Below are positions 21,440-32,207 of a stretch of 64,000 nucleotides of DNA, piece after piece. Origin of the DNA: Vesta saturnalis. Its lineage: Eukaryota > Arthropoda > Insecta > Coleoptera > Lampyridae. The position numbers and the translations under genes are program-made. The stretch covers positions 6,319,501-6,383,500 of the forward strand of contig JARFJB010002472.1 of the NCBI GenBank assembly GCA_036346205.1, in the 5' to 3' direction. Within the stretch, counting starts at the first letter, position 1, and the number at the start of each line of letters is the position of its first letter. A model generated the notes under the pieces. It was not told the origin of the DNA. It saw only the letters and a program-made list of their open reading frames with translations, and made no database searches.

Positions 21440-22451
21440 TGTGGTGATAAAGTAAGGAACAAAATTTATAATTGCATTATGTAATGTTTCCAAGCAAAAC
21501 CCTCAGACAGGTCAATTTTATTTTTTAATTAGCCACCTTATGACATAAATTTTACTTATGACGTCATCTATTTTTGCACAATGACGTCATTGACAACCAC
21601 AACTTTTTTTGATGCTTAAATTATGGTGTAAAAAATTTGGTACCTTAGTAACTATTTTTTTGAGAAAATAACACATTTACCGTAAGAAATAAAAATGTAA
21701 CTCTAATGGAAGAACATTATAATTAAACCTCAAAAACAAACGAAATGTATCGCAAATGTTCAATTTGCGCTCCGTTAACCATTTGGCAATGATAGATGCG
21801 AGTGTAAACACTTTGTACACTCAAGGACTTCAGAAGTAATGTGCGTTTTTGCAAATTATCGTTATCACGTCTATCATTTTTGACGGATGAAACAAAAACT
21901 ACTCGTAAATGTCAACATGATGGGGCGCCTCCTCATTTTGGAATAAACGTACGTCAATATCTTGACACCACATTTCCTGGAAGGTGGATAGGACGTCGAG
22001 GAGCAATTGAGTGGCTGCCGCGTTCCCCAGACTTGACTCCCTTAGATTTTTTTCTGTGGGGTTATTTAACATCAAAGGTTTTAATAGGCCAAATAATTTA
22101 GACGAGCTACGGCAAAGAATTTACGCTGAAGTGGAGCGCATTACTCCTGAAGTCCTTGAGCGAAGTGTATAAAGTGTTTCCACTCATATCGGTCAGTGCC
22201 AAATGGTTAACGGAGAGAAATTTGAACATTTGCGATAAATTTCGTTTGTTTTTGAGGTTTAATTATGATTTTCTTCCACTAAAGTTACATTTTTATTTCT
22301 TACGGTAAATGTGTTATTTTCTCAAAAAAATAGTTATCCAAGGTACCAATTTTTTTACACCATAATTTAAGTACTTGGACCATCTAATAAAAAGTAGCAA
22401 ACAAAATTGGGGTTGTCATTGAAAAAACCAATGATGACGTCATTGTGCAAA
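21437..22451 (+). mobile_element. decayed mariner with ~270-bp inverted repeats
   Basis: The left end CAGTGTGGTGATAAAG abuts the TA repeat. Segments 21568-21830 and 22170-22450 are inverted copies: TTTGCACAATGACGTCA pairs with TGACGTCATTGTGCAAA, and the inner CCGTTAACCATTTGG pairs with CCAAATGGTTAACGG. Only a short transposase remnant lies between them, so the copy is internally deleted. The outer 130 bp of the left end is not matched on the right, where the BEL element begins at 22457, so the right tip is lost or displaced. Confidence 0.75.
21841..22170 (+). pseudogene. mariner transposase remnant inside the long-TIR element
   Basis: The fragment reads CQHDGAPPHFGINVRQYLD, then GRWIGRRGAIEWLPRSPDLT and PLDFFLWGYL, the region from the second to the third catalytic Asp of the DUF4817-type mariner family. 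Both Asp residues are preserved. After KVLIGQ the frame breaks, and a C-terminal helix region is recognisable in another frame up to about 22170. The N-terminal domain and first Asp are absent, so the fragment is non-functional. Confidence 0.8.
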
Positions 22452-22456
22452 AATAC

Positions 22457-22789
22457 ATTTGCGTTGTTGTAGTTACGGAAAATATGTAGCACGAGTTTAG
22501 TTTTAACAAATTTTAATCATTCAATTATTTAATTCTCCGAAAATATGCGCTCAATGTGTAAATATTACCATGTCGGAAGCTCAAAAAGTATCTCTCTCGT
22601 TCTCGCTTAAATTATGTGTACATTTGATTACTATTGCCGTTTTAAAAGTTCTGTTGGAGTCGGACATTGTGTAGTATTAGCACAGTTTGTGTTGAAGTCC
22701 AGCTGTATTAATAAGGAAACTGTTCTAAAAAACTTCAGGCTCCTTCGTTTTCTCAAATCAAGCAAGAAGTGTAGGCCTAAAATCCTACA
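22457..22789 (+). repeat. 5' LTR of the BEL/Pao element
   Basis: The 333-bp LTR contains AGTTACGGAAAATATG near its start, GGAGTCGGACATTGTGTAG in the middle, and ends TCCTACA. It matches 34488-34818. The first bases differ between copies (ATTTGCG versus AGTTGCG), so the original TG start has decayed. Confidence 0.85.
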
Positions 22790-22810
22790 TTGTTGGTCCC
22801 ATTGAGCCCA
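22790..22810 (+). promoter_or_regulatory. probable primer-binding site of the BEL/Pao element
   Basis: TTGT followed by TGGTCCCATTGAGCC directly follows the 5' LTR. TGG would pair with a tRNA CCA end. The tRNA was not identified. Confidence 0.45.
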
Positions 22811-23340
22811 GATAAATCAGTTACGATTTGGTGAGGCGAAGTCTTAAGGAAGCGGAATGCAGTTTAATTTGATGAGTCGCAGTTTAAAAGACTAAATGCA
22901 GTTTTTTGTGGCGACTTAATTGACCAGTTAGAAGATAAACTTTCAAATCTCCAAGAAGAACTAAGTTACATCTTTCCAAGAGGATTCAGGTATTTGCCCA
23001 AGTAGTTCACAATAAAGAACATTTTGTGTTTTACTTCCATATTAATTCTTATTGCGCTATATTTTCATTTACTTAAAACGTATTTCAAAAGGTTTAATTG
23101 TCACAATGTACATGTTAAAGTGAAAGTCAACTCGCACAAATGCTAAAGCTCAAATAACTAGAATTCATAATAGGGTTTTGCAAAATAAAGGTATTGAAAA
23201 TGATACCAATAAATTGAAATCAAAAAAAGACGTTTCGCAAGATGCATTTATGAAATATAATACTGCGTAAGATGAAATTGAAAATTATTTAATTGATATA
23301 GAGGATCAAACAGGTCCTGAAGATAGGGACGAGATTAACT
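22811..23340 (+). pseudogene. BEL/Pao leader and start of gag, decayed
   Basis: The stretch between the primer site and the RTE-like insertion has short gag-like pieces in several frames. Examples are DQLEDKLSNLQEEL-like coiled-coil sequence near 22920-22965 and DLIDIEDQTGPEDRDEI near 23290-23335. Stops are frequent. It continues in register with the gag part that resumes at 24490. Confidence 0.5.
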
Positions 23341-24489
23341 TAACTTAACCTTCACGCCATACCCTTGTGGGGCAAGCGTTCTTATTTATGTTTCATTCAC
23401 AATCTTTCTCCATGCTTTCCTATCTTCCTTTACCTCCCTAGCTTCCGCAAGATTCATACATTGTCTCTGACATGCTCTTTTATTTTTAAAACTCCTTATC
23501 TTTCTTTCCTTTATCATACATTCTACTACATTCAGCCAAGTTTTACGCGGCCTATCAGGCCCAGCGTTTCCTCTAACCTCGTCCACATATATTTGATTCG
23601 TTAGTCTTGCGTTGTTCATTCTCTCAATGTGACCAAACCAACGTAATGTACTACTTTTATATCTATCCATCATCGTCTTTTCCTCGCCACACTCCGTCAT
23701 TATGCATTGATTCTTTATCTTGTGCCTTCTGGTTTTACCACGTGCACTTCTCAGGAATCTCATACCCACGGTATTTATTTTCCTTTCGTGCTTTTTTGGC
23801 ATACCCATGTCTCACTTCATACAGTACTGACGGGACAAACACGCCATTATAGATTGCTCATTTCGCAGCTTTCGTTTCTCATTATCCACATACTTCCAAT
23901 CACTTTCCATCCAGCATTGGCCCTTCGTTCAACCTCACTCTCCATTGTACCATCTGCAGTAAACATTCTACCCAGATATATCAGCTTGTCCACTCGCTCC
24001 ACAATTTCATCTTGCAGAGTAAATACTCTACTCTCCTTTCCACCTTCCCGATTGAACACCACAATCTTAGTTTTGTTCACGTTTACTTTTAGGTCTATGC
24101 TCTCACAGACTGTATCAAACTTCCTCAGGGCGGTTTGTAGTTCATCCGTACTGTCACTTAATAAGACTGTGTCATCTGCATACACCAGAAGTCGTACATT
24201 TACGTCACCAACCATCACACCATTTGTATCGGTATATACTTGTGTAACACATTTATCCGTGTATACATTGAACAACCACGGTGACATCACACATCCTTGT
24301 CTCACACCTTGCTCAATATTAAAGTATTCACTCACACCTCCTCTCACCTTGACTACCGTTGTATACTGCCCTTATTCCCTTTATTAAACCTTTATTTACG
24401 CCATATTCATCTAATATTTCCCACAGCTTCTCCCTATTCACTCTGTCGTATGCTTTCTCCAGATCTACAAACGCACAGTACAGCTTCCA
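23341..24489 (-). mobile_element. RTE-like LINE fragment inside BEL gag
   Basis: The minus-strand insert begins in the middle of RT and ends near its 3' end in a TTAAC-rich tail at 23332-23346, a simple-repeat tail of the type found on RTE elements. It interrupts BEL gag between the acidic leader peptide and the LSGN motif. It is 5'-truncated. The clade is inferred from the C-terminal LRWFGHIERM segment and remains tentative. Confidence 0.75.
23386..24480 (-). pseudogene. LINE reverse transcriptase, C-terminal part, frameshifted
   Basis: Two minus-strand frames join near 23820-23850. The first has EQGVRQGCVMSPWLFNVY and the catalytic LLVYADDTVLLSDS, then VNVNKTKIVVFNREG and LIYLGRMFTADG. The second has TLRWFGHIERMNNARL and GPDRPRKTWL and ends KIVNET with a stop at 23386. 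RT motif A and everything upstream, including the endonuclease, are missing apart from a short trace near 24480 that reads back toward an LEKAYDRV-type motif. Confidence 0.8.
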
Positions 24490-25440
24490 TTTAAGTCAAG
24501 ATAGCATCTCACTGTCATCCCAAAATAAAAGTCCGCAAATTAATATACCTCAATTATCTGGGAATATTTCTGAATTGGAAACATTTTTTGAACGCTTCAT
24601 CTCGCTTATTGATAAAAACAGTCAATTTACAAATGTATTATTCAAAGACATTACTAAGGGGTGAAGCTTTAAGTATTGTAAATTTTATAAAGGAAACTAG
24701 TAATAATTTTCTTACTGCAGTTTCAATGTTAAAGAAATGATTTGAAAATAAAAATAAAGTTGTGAATTCTTATTTTAGTAATATTTTGAATGCTCCAATT
24801 ATAACAAAGTGTAATCCACAGAATTTGGGAGATTTTGCCACTACTTGTTAAAGTAATTTAGAGTCATTGAAAAACTTAAAACTCGAAGATAAAGAAATTC
24901 TTGAAGCATTATTAATTTTCAATTTTCAGCAAAAGCTAGATTATAGTTCTAAGAAAATATTTGAGGAAGAAAGATATATTAAAGCGTTGCCTAAGTAAGA
25001 TGAGTTTTTCGAGTTTCTAGAAAAGAGGTGCACAGTACTCGAAAATCTGTCTAGTCTTGATTAATATTAAAATAATTTTAATCGCAACGTGCAAAAACGA
25101 ATCATACTTTGCCTATACTGTAACAATAACACTCTTAGAATACATGTTTGCAAAAAATTTATATCGCTTTCTACACCAGATAGATTGGCGTTCATTAAAC
25201 CTAAACGTTATTGTTTAAATTGTTTAGGTAATAAAGATTGGGTTGAAAATTGCACTTCAAATTCAGGTTGATCACAGTGTAATAAAAAACGCCACACCTT
25301 GTTACACTAAAACCAATATCAAAATCTGGCATCTAATAAATCTCAGCATATTTCGTCAGGCTGCACCTCTACACTAAATTCTCGTCAATATAACTCCCAA
25401 AATTCCTTATAAGCCAGACACTCCCAGAAAATGAAAAATC
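24490..25440 (+). pseudogene. BEL/Pao Gag, broken
   Basis: After the RTE insertion the gag frame resumes with INIPQLSGNISELETFFERF and SLIDKNSQFTN, the start of the DUF1759 capsid-like domain of BEL/Pao. RGEALSIVNFI, SLKNLKLEDKEIL and LEKRCTVLENL follow in shifting frames. A zinc-knuckle region with CLYCN, YCLNCLGN and CTSNSG lies near 25110-25270. Multiple stops and single-base shifts show it is long dead. The hAT element interrupts it at 25467. Confidence 0.75.
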
Positions 25441-25466
25441 ACAGTTCATCTTACGATAAATCAGAG

Positions 25467-28400
25467 CAGGGGCGCGCCAGGAGCACGCGGCGCCTGTGTC
25501 AAAATTTTTGATGGCGCCCCATTAATTAAAAACATTTGTATCAAAACCTAATATTATAAATATTTTGCATGCCTAGGTGATAAGAGCCCCAACAACTATA
25601 GGTTCGGACACTTTAATTCTTAATTCTCTAGTAGCATTTTTTAGTAATACGACATGAATAAAAAAATAATGAATAATTAATTTGAAATACTATAATTTTT
25701 AGGCTTATGTTTAGGGACATTTAAATGACTCTTTTTGTTATATTCTTAACGCATTGAAATAAAAAATACACAAAGATTGAAATAGTCTGTGTAAATTTTT
25801 TTATTTAAAATACAAAATTACAAACACAAGAAAACAGATAAACAACAATAATAAATGAAAAATATAATATTTATAATATAAACATAATACATATTATACG
25901 GTAAATTAAATACAAACAATGTAAATAAGTCATTAAATAAATTTTACTTTCCTAGCTTTTAGCAAAGAAAAGTTTGGATAATATCATGAATATCAAGTTT
26001 ATCCAGTATGTCAGACTCAATTGAAATTATTGCGAGATCTGATAATCTATTTTGCGCCATTGTGGAGCGTAAATAACTCTTTATGATTTTTAATTTCGAA
26101 AAAGACCGCTCCGCGGACGCAACTGACACAGGTAATGATAAAAGAATACGGAGTGCTACAGTAAAATTTGGAAAAACTCCTACTAAATCATTTGAATAAA
26201 TATACTGAATTATTTGGGATATATCTTTTTTTGAATTCGTAATAAATACTTGACATTGTAAAATTTCTTCACATAAATCATCTGTGTCAATATCGGACTG
26301 ATTTTCATGAGTTAATTTCGCTTGTAATTTTTTGCAGCAAGATAATAGGTATTCTTTATTTTGTAAATTATCTAATGAATATAAAAATTGGAATGAATCC
26401 ATATGTTCTTTTAATAAAGAAAATCTGTCTTGTAACGAAATTAAAGTTTGATCTATTATACAAAAATAAAAATTTACTTTGAATGAATTTTCAGGATTTA
26501 CTATAGGTTGATCTTCATGTTCATAATCAAATTGAGTAGATTTTTTACGTCGTCTTAATGGCCTCGCACTACGAAATTCAGTTTCTATGTTAAACTTTTC
26601 TGCAATTAATTTGGAACTTTCAACAATTTCTGCAAAACTAGCATCAGATCCATAATTAGTTAAAAATGTACTTATTTAGTTTGTTTAATGCATCCAAAGC
26701 AGCTTGCAAATTTGTAATTTGAGATTGAAGCATTTTACTTACAAAATTTACTTGATTTAAAATATCATACCACACTTTAACGGAGCAAATAAATGTAAAT
26801 GTAGAAATTTTTTCTCCCAGACATTTTGCTTTGTATTTAGATTGTTCGTCGACTCTTGTGTGGTCATTGCAAATTTCAAATAATGCATCAAAAACTTCTG
26901 GTAAATATTTATAGAGAGGCTTTATGGCATCAATTCTACTTGACCAGCGTGTTTCGGATAAGGGTTTTAAAGTTAAATTAGTAACATGCTTGATTAAGAT
27001 ATTCCATCGATTAGTAGACGCTGAGAAAAACTTGTATAATTCTTGTATTATATTAAAAAAATTTATTGTTTCATGGTTGATATTTGCGGCATCATTTACA
27101 ATTAGATTCAGGCTGTGATTCGCACAAGGAACATAAAAAGCTCGCGGGTTCAAATCTAAAATTCTTTTTTATAGGCCACTATTTTTGCCGCGCATGTTAG
27201 AGCCATTATCACAGCCTTGGCCTCTTATATTATTTATGTCTAAATTTAATGTTTTTAATAGATCAATAAGAAATGTTGTTAATCCAGCCCCTGTAACACC
27301 TAAAATTGGATAAAACGCTAAAAAATGTTCATGTATTTCAGTCGATCCTAATGCTAAATTGAAATGAAGGAATCGAATTATTACACTTATTTGCTCAATA
27401 TGAGAAACATCCGGTCTGCAATCTAATATTATTGAAAAATATTTATTTTGTCGACATAAATTTATAATATGATTTTTAATATTAAAAGCCGTTAAGGAAA
27501 GTATTTCATTTTGGATTTTGTCTCCTAGATGTGTTGGCATTTTGTGAAATTCAGAATCGCTATTTATACGTCGTGTGTGTTCCGATATAATAGGATCAAA
27601 CTTTTCTAGCATTTCAATACATTTTAAAAAATTACCATTGTTGCGATTATAAAGATTATTGCTTTTGCCTCGAAGTGCTAAGTTCTGTTTACATAAAAAT
27701 TGAATTACATAAATTATTCGCTTTATTACTTCGTACCATCGTTTACTTTCAATGTCTAATATTGTTTGCTGTAAATAATCAACAGTAGTTTTATTTTTGA
27801 ACGATAGAAGCAACTCTGTCCATTTTTGTAATTAGTAAAGTGAGTGGAAGTTTTTTCATGGCGGTTCAGGTACATTGCTGTATGATGCCATTCATTAAAT
27901 CCCTGAATAAATCTATTTTGCTGAGAAGGTTCGAAAAGTTTACAACAAAATCAATAAACATTATTTTTCGTAATTGAGTAAATCAACCAATTTCTATTAC
28001 ATTCTTCACCATTTTTTAAGTTTCTCTTATAGTAACTTTCAGAAAATTTTCGACCCAACAAATCGCGCGGAAAATTAAAGTTTTTTATTTGTTTAGGGCC
28101 CGTTTTTATAATAGCTTGCCTAGATATGTAAGATATTGGTTCCGGCCAAAGCCCTGGGTCATCAAATGCACATTTATTTATTGTATCTGTACCTGTCTCT
28201 TCAGTATAGTCCCCAGATCCAAAAACAGGGGTAATTTCTTCAACGATTTGATTATCTTCACTGGGAGTTGGTCCTGGCTGACTTTGTATTTGAATTCATC
28301 TACACTGCAACCGGGTACTGATTCCTGAATTGAATCTGGCTCTGGCGGATAATCTTGGTCAGTTCTGGTCGTTTGTTTCGTAAAATACTGTGTTAATCTT

Positions 28401-29243
28401 GAAGCATTTTTCTCTTGTTCTTCTTGGCGTCTTTTTTTATTAATTAAATTTTGATGCCCGGAGAGTTTCTTTTTCTTTCTTTCTTGAGACATCTAAATAA
28501 AAATATTCAATAAATTATAAATGTAATTATTCTATTACCAAAAGTCTTGTTTGCGTTATTTGCTTTAGTTTTGCTTTAATTATAGGAAAGTATGAAGTAA
28601 AATTTTCGAATAATTTCGCTTTTATTACTTTTTTTTCTAGATTTTGCAAACATGACCGCTACCCCTATTGGGAAATGCGTATTGTTATGTATGTATGTTT
28701 ATTTTAAATGCAAAATAGCTTACCTTTAATCTTTAATGTTCTTGATATTCTTACATTCACATTCACTTACAAATATTTTAAAAATACAAGGTACATAAAT
28801 TCTACACTAGTGCAGTACTGCTTGCTGAAGGAGAATGAAGCAAATAATATGTTTGTTCAATCATAGACGATTTCAAGTAATGCATGTTTTAACAAGACTA
28901 AATGAGTTAGAACGCTTGCGCTTCATGTTGTAAATTCGTGCTTGGACAAATTTCCGCCGCCGCGTCGCCCGCGTGCTCCCGCCCCCGCGGCTATATATCC
29001 ATCGGCGATTTAATATGAAGAGTCCACTGTATACATGATATTAACACGACTATACGGACTATTCATGTTAGAACAAGAATAATTATTGAGATCATAAATA
29101 AGTTATAATAAAATACGGCGATATTGAATTATTTTAATCGCAACCTATAACGAATTTTGAATTTATATACATTTTTAAGGCGCCTTTGGCCTCCTGGCGC
29201 CTGTGTTCGCTGACACATTCGACACGTGGACGACGCGCCCCTG
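25467..29243 (-). mobile_element. hAT transposon with 8-bp target duplication
   Basis: The 3777-bp element has ends CAGGGGCGCGCC and GACGCGCCCCTG, and AATCAGAG occurs directly outside both (25459-25466 and 29244-29251). An 8-bp duplication and a CAGGGGC terminus are hallmarks of hAT. The subterminal regions are GC-rich (GGCGCC repeated) in contrast to the AT-rich interior. One transposase lies on the minus strand. The insertion splits the BEL gag-protease region cleanly. Confidence 0.95.
25959..28492 (-). pseudogene. hAT transposase of the ZMYM1/DUF4371 type, interrupted
   Basis: The N terminus (28492-28178) is Lys-rich (MSQERKKKKL) and acidic further on. A TTF-like zinc region in the gap to 27813 is degraded. 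From 27813 the DUF4371 domain is visible: KYFSIILDCRPDVSHIEQIS, GVTGAGLTTFL and RGQGCDNGSNMRGK (catalytic Asp region), a stop at 27169, then YVPCANHSLNLIVND and TRWSSRIDA. The C-terminal dimerisation domain has LPVSVASAERSFSKLK and ends IQTFLC at 25959. Relatives have DSTPD where this copy has DCRPD. At least three interruptions make it inactive. Confidence 0.88.
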
Positions 29244-29251
29244 AATCAGAG

Positions 29252-29690
29252 CTCTACTTCTCGAATTCCATCTCGTAATAATCACAACAGCTTTATTTAC
29301 AATAACTCTTACATACTTTTAGCTACAGCACAAGCTACTATCTACTCAAAACAAAATGGACCTATTCAAGTTAGAATACTTATGGATAGTCGAAATCAAA
29401 ACTTCTTTAAAAATTTAGTTGACAAATTAGGTTATAGTACACATAATAGAAATTTAAATATATCTGGAATTTCTCAAAGTCTCACATTCTCTAGTCAAAT
29501 GATTACTTTACTTGTGCACTCTAATGTTGATTACTCAGAAAAATTTGAAGGATCTTGTGTAGCATTTAACAAAATTACAGATAAGCTACCACAGACTCTC
29601 ATATGCCCAAGAAAATAAAAAATTCCTGATCATATATTCCACTCCTAATGAAATTGGAGTTTTACTTGAAGCGCATGCTTATTATAATCT
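29252..29690 (+). pseudogene. BEL/Pao aspartic protease region (DUF1758-like)
   Basis: Directly after the hAT target duplication the BEL frame continues with YILLATAQATIYSK and VRILMDSRNQ, the protease start of BEL/Pao Pol. The usual catalytic D-x-G-S-Q has become DSRNQ, so the active-site Gly-Ser is lost. NLNISGISQS follows. Near 29630-29690 a frameshifted EIGVLLEAHAYYNLLTYG corresponds to the conserved LLIGADVFW-type motif; the short tRNA-bearing element inserts right after it. Confidence 0.7.
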
Positions 29691-29706
29691 ATTAACATAT
29701 GGATTT

Positions 29707-30112
29707 ATTATAAATTTTGTTATGAACGAATAAGTTCGAAGGTAAATATGTAATTAAAAATTATTATTGATTTTATTAAATAAATAAATAAAAAGTTTAC
29801 CTCGAGTAGGATTTGAACCTACGACCTGTAATTTGCTAGAGTACCGCGCTAACCAACTGCGCTATCGAGACTCAATCCCCAGTCGATGTAAATTTTGTCT
29901 TTATGTATGTAGAACTGATATAAATTCTAAATATAATGAGATTACAATCAAATCACTTATATTAATGGACTGTGAGCCTGCGATATCGCAAGGATTCACA
30001 CATTCCAAAGCAACTTGACTAATATTAATTTATTATAAGTTTTGTTATGAACGAATAGGTGCAAAGGTAAATCTGTAATTAAAAATTATTATTAAAATTA
30101 ATAATAATTTTT
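29707..30112 (-). mobile_element. short non-LTR element with a tRNA-like gene and terminal direct repeats
   Basis: A 406-bp insertion is flanked by a 16-bp target duplication (ATTAACATATGGATTT at 29691-29706, ATTAACATATGGGTTT at 30113-30128). Both ends carry the same ~65-bp segment in direct orientation (29706-29770 and 30026-30092, with TTTTGTTATGAACGAATA). A complete tRNA-like sequence lies between them. The long duplication indicates target-primed insertion, so a tRNA-derived SINE, perhaps a partial head-to-tail dimer, is the best reading. An LTR-type miniature element is unlikely because such elements duplicate 4-6 bp. Confidence 0.7.
29799..29871 (-). tRNA. tRNA-like sequence (predicted anticodon AGC), probably a SINE head
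   Basis: The 73-nt minus-strand sequence folds by eye as a tRNA. The acceptor GTCTCGA pairs with TCGAGGT (including G-U pairs), the D arm is GCGC-AGTTGGTTA-GCGC, the anticodon stem GTACT/ATTAC has one mismatch around loop CTAGCAA, and the T arm is GTAGG-TTCAAAT-CCTAC. Box A (TAGCGCAGTTGG) and box B (GGTTCAAATCC) are intact. CTTTTTA five bases downstream could terminate Pol III. The body resembles a Met tRNA more than an Ala tRNA despite the AGC loop, which with its repeat context argues for a tRNA-derived element rather than a working gene. Confidence 0.6.
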
Positions 30113-30128
30113 ATTAACATATGGGTTT

Positions 30129-31080
30129 GTAAAAATGGGTAAAAATGTCCCTACTCTTCTCAAGATACACTTGGGATGGATAAGGTCAGGAAATATTCCC
30201 TACTATTGTATTAATCAATTGCCCTCATTTTGTCAATCTTATCACGTAACTAAATGCTTTGAAAACGATACTGCACTCGATTCAATCATTACTAGTCTTT
30301 GAAACATTGAAGAAATGCCAAATAAGTCTGTTCTCACTCCGGAAGATAAAATTTCGGAACAATGTTGCACTCGTACAACTACAATTCTCGAAAATGGTCA
30401 CGTTCAAGTTGAGGTACCTCTTAAACCACCCACTGAACACTTCAAGCTTAGTGAATTACTAAATCTTGCTCAAAGACAACTTCTGTGTCTTGAAAATAGA
30501 TTCGAAAAAGAACCTAATCCCGTTACAGAGTATGAAAAATTGATCGATGAATATCTTGTGTGTCATACGAGGGTCGCGTTCAACTACCAAACTCAGAGTT
30601 ATATTTAACGCTTCATGTATAACATCATCAGGCTTCTCTCTGAATGATGTTACCTTAAAAGGTTATTTATATGACATCCTTTGTCGTTTTCATACATTTA
30701 GGTTGGTACTCACTGCCGACATGAAGAAGACGTATAGGCAAATTATGATAAACCCAGATCAAGTCTTTTTACAAAACATTCTTTGGCGTGAAACTCCCCA
30801 AGATCGTTTATCGTGTATTAAGCTTCTCACGGTCACATGGGACAAATTTTTCACCCTTTGTCACCACTCGCGTTTTGATACAAATAGTTATTCAAGGAAC
30901 ACAATATCCCCTTGCATCTAATGTTCTTCTTTCTCAAACACATATGGATGATGTTTTATCTGGATGCGATAGTTATGATAAACTGAAAACTCTTTATTCT
31001 CATTAAATTCACTCCTACGTCACTCGGGATTACATTTAAGAAAATGGTGTTCCAATTCAAATAATTTCTCATGAACAAAT
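30129..31080 (+). pseudogene. BEL/Pao reverse transcriptase, broken
   Basis: The frame resumes after the short insertion with KNVPTLLKIHLGWIRSGNIP, the conserved PTLQKTxLGW-type motif. Across shifting frames follow TKLRVIFNASC and SGFSLNDVTLKG, then LVLTADMKKTYRQI (RT motif A region), DQVFLQNILWRET and THMDDVLSGCDS. In the last, the catalytic Y-V-D-D is changed to HMDD. A stop follows each piece. The CR1-like LINE inserts near 31090 after LLRHSGLHLRKWCSNS. Confidence 0.75.
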
Positions 31081-31089
31081 ACGTACAGT

Positions 31090-32205
31090 ATTCCCGAACA
31101 GGCTAAGATTTGCCTAACGTGCTAAAGCACTAAGGAACACTAGGAGGATTTAGGGATATTGTCAGGCTACCGAGAAATGTTTATGAATTGACTTAAGTCA
31201 AAGTTTGGAGGAAAACAGGAACTGGGTAGTGATTTCCACAATTTGGTCGCCGTATACAAAAATGTAGATTGCGCTCGTTTAGTGTGACAAGATGGAATTT
31301 TGAGTGCGTAATTGTGGTGTGAATGTGCAAACCGAGTGTTCCTAACGAAGGTGGCCCGCGAAGATGGTAAGAAATGTATTTCGGAGGTACACTTGCCATA
31401 TTAATATCGATAGAACAAGGAAAGAACCGAAACTATTCTTCTATGGTTAAGAGGCTGTAGGTCAGAAGTCATGAACGCGTCATTTATAAACCTGATAGCT
31501 CTTTTTTGGATGCGGTTTACCATATCAAGGGCGTATTGGGGAGCACTGGCCCAAAGGTGGGAATTATATTCCAAATAAGGTCGAATTTGATCCTTATACA
31601 ATAATAGGAGTTGTTGAGATGTGAATCTGTGTAGATCTGTATAAAAAGCCCAGTTTACGGGCAGCTGTTTTACTGGCTGACAAAAGGTGGTCAACCCATG
31701 AAAGGTTCGATGATACAGACATCCCAAACATAAAAATAGAGTTTGAAAACTTGAGATCTAAGCCTTTCATATTTACAACAGGAAATGATCGGTCTTTCTT
31801 GGCGGACACAAGGCAACACTGAGTTTCGTCGGCGTTGAACGTGAGTAGATTATTCCTTCCCCGTTCAAAGGCACGTTCTAGGTTATTGTTGATTGATGCT
31901 TCCATTTTCACCTTAACGTCCTGGCTAGACTTATTGTTGTGGGAAACTGAGAAGAACTACAATGTAGAGTGCTGTAGTCTGCAAAGCAATGGATCGGGTT
32001 AGTTATTGAGGAAATGAGATCATATATGTATAACAGGAAAAGTGTGGGAGCTATCACTGATTCTTGGGGTACACTCGCGTTAATAGTAGTTTCTTTTGAA
32101 AAGAAGCCATCGACGACAACTCGTATACGTCGTTTGTCAGAAAAGCAGACTATTAATCTTACAATGTCACCTTGTAAATTGTTAGGAATATCTTTCACCC
32201 CCTTT
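31090..32205 (-). mobile_element. CR1-like LINE fragment inside BEL pol
   Basis: The minus-strand insert is 5'-truncated in RT near 32205. Its 3' end, with GTGCTTTAGCACGT and the TTTCTCGG segment before it, matches the 3' end of the LINE at 47500-50280 on the opposite strand. BEL pol stops at about 31085 and resumes at about 32208 (QISSLDTQVENHITKRKI). Exact edges are uncertain by 10-20 bp. Confidence 0.8.
31193..32198 (-). pseudogene. CR1-like LINE reverse transcriptase C-terminal part
   Basis: Pieces in order on the minus strand are KRRIRVVVDGFFSKETTI and VIAPTLFLLYIYDLI. The catalytic F-A-D-D has become FADYST. Then come LLTFNADETQ, SWVDHLLSASKTAARKLGFL, QIRPYLEYNSHLWASAP, NRIQKRAIRFIND and RRIVSVLSLFYRY. 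Frameshifts occur near 31905, 31600 and 31400. The order and motifs match the LINE at 47500-50280, from which better readings of the same regions can be compared. The copy is inactive. Confidence 0.8.
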
Positions 32206-32207
32206 TA

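Noticed and set aside
22811..24490. A host protein-coding gene between the left BEL LTR and the hAT insertion
   Set aside because: All protein-like pieces are BEL gag or the RTE-like RT on the opposite strand.
29833..30018. 61-residue frame MLEYRANQLRYRDSIP
   Set aside because: It runs antisense through the tRNA-like sequence and the body of the short element.
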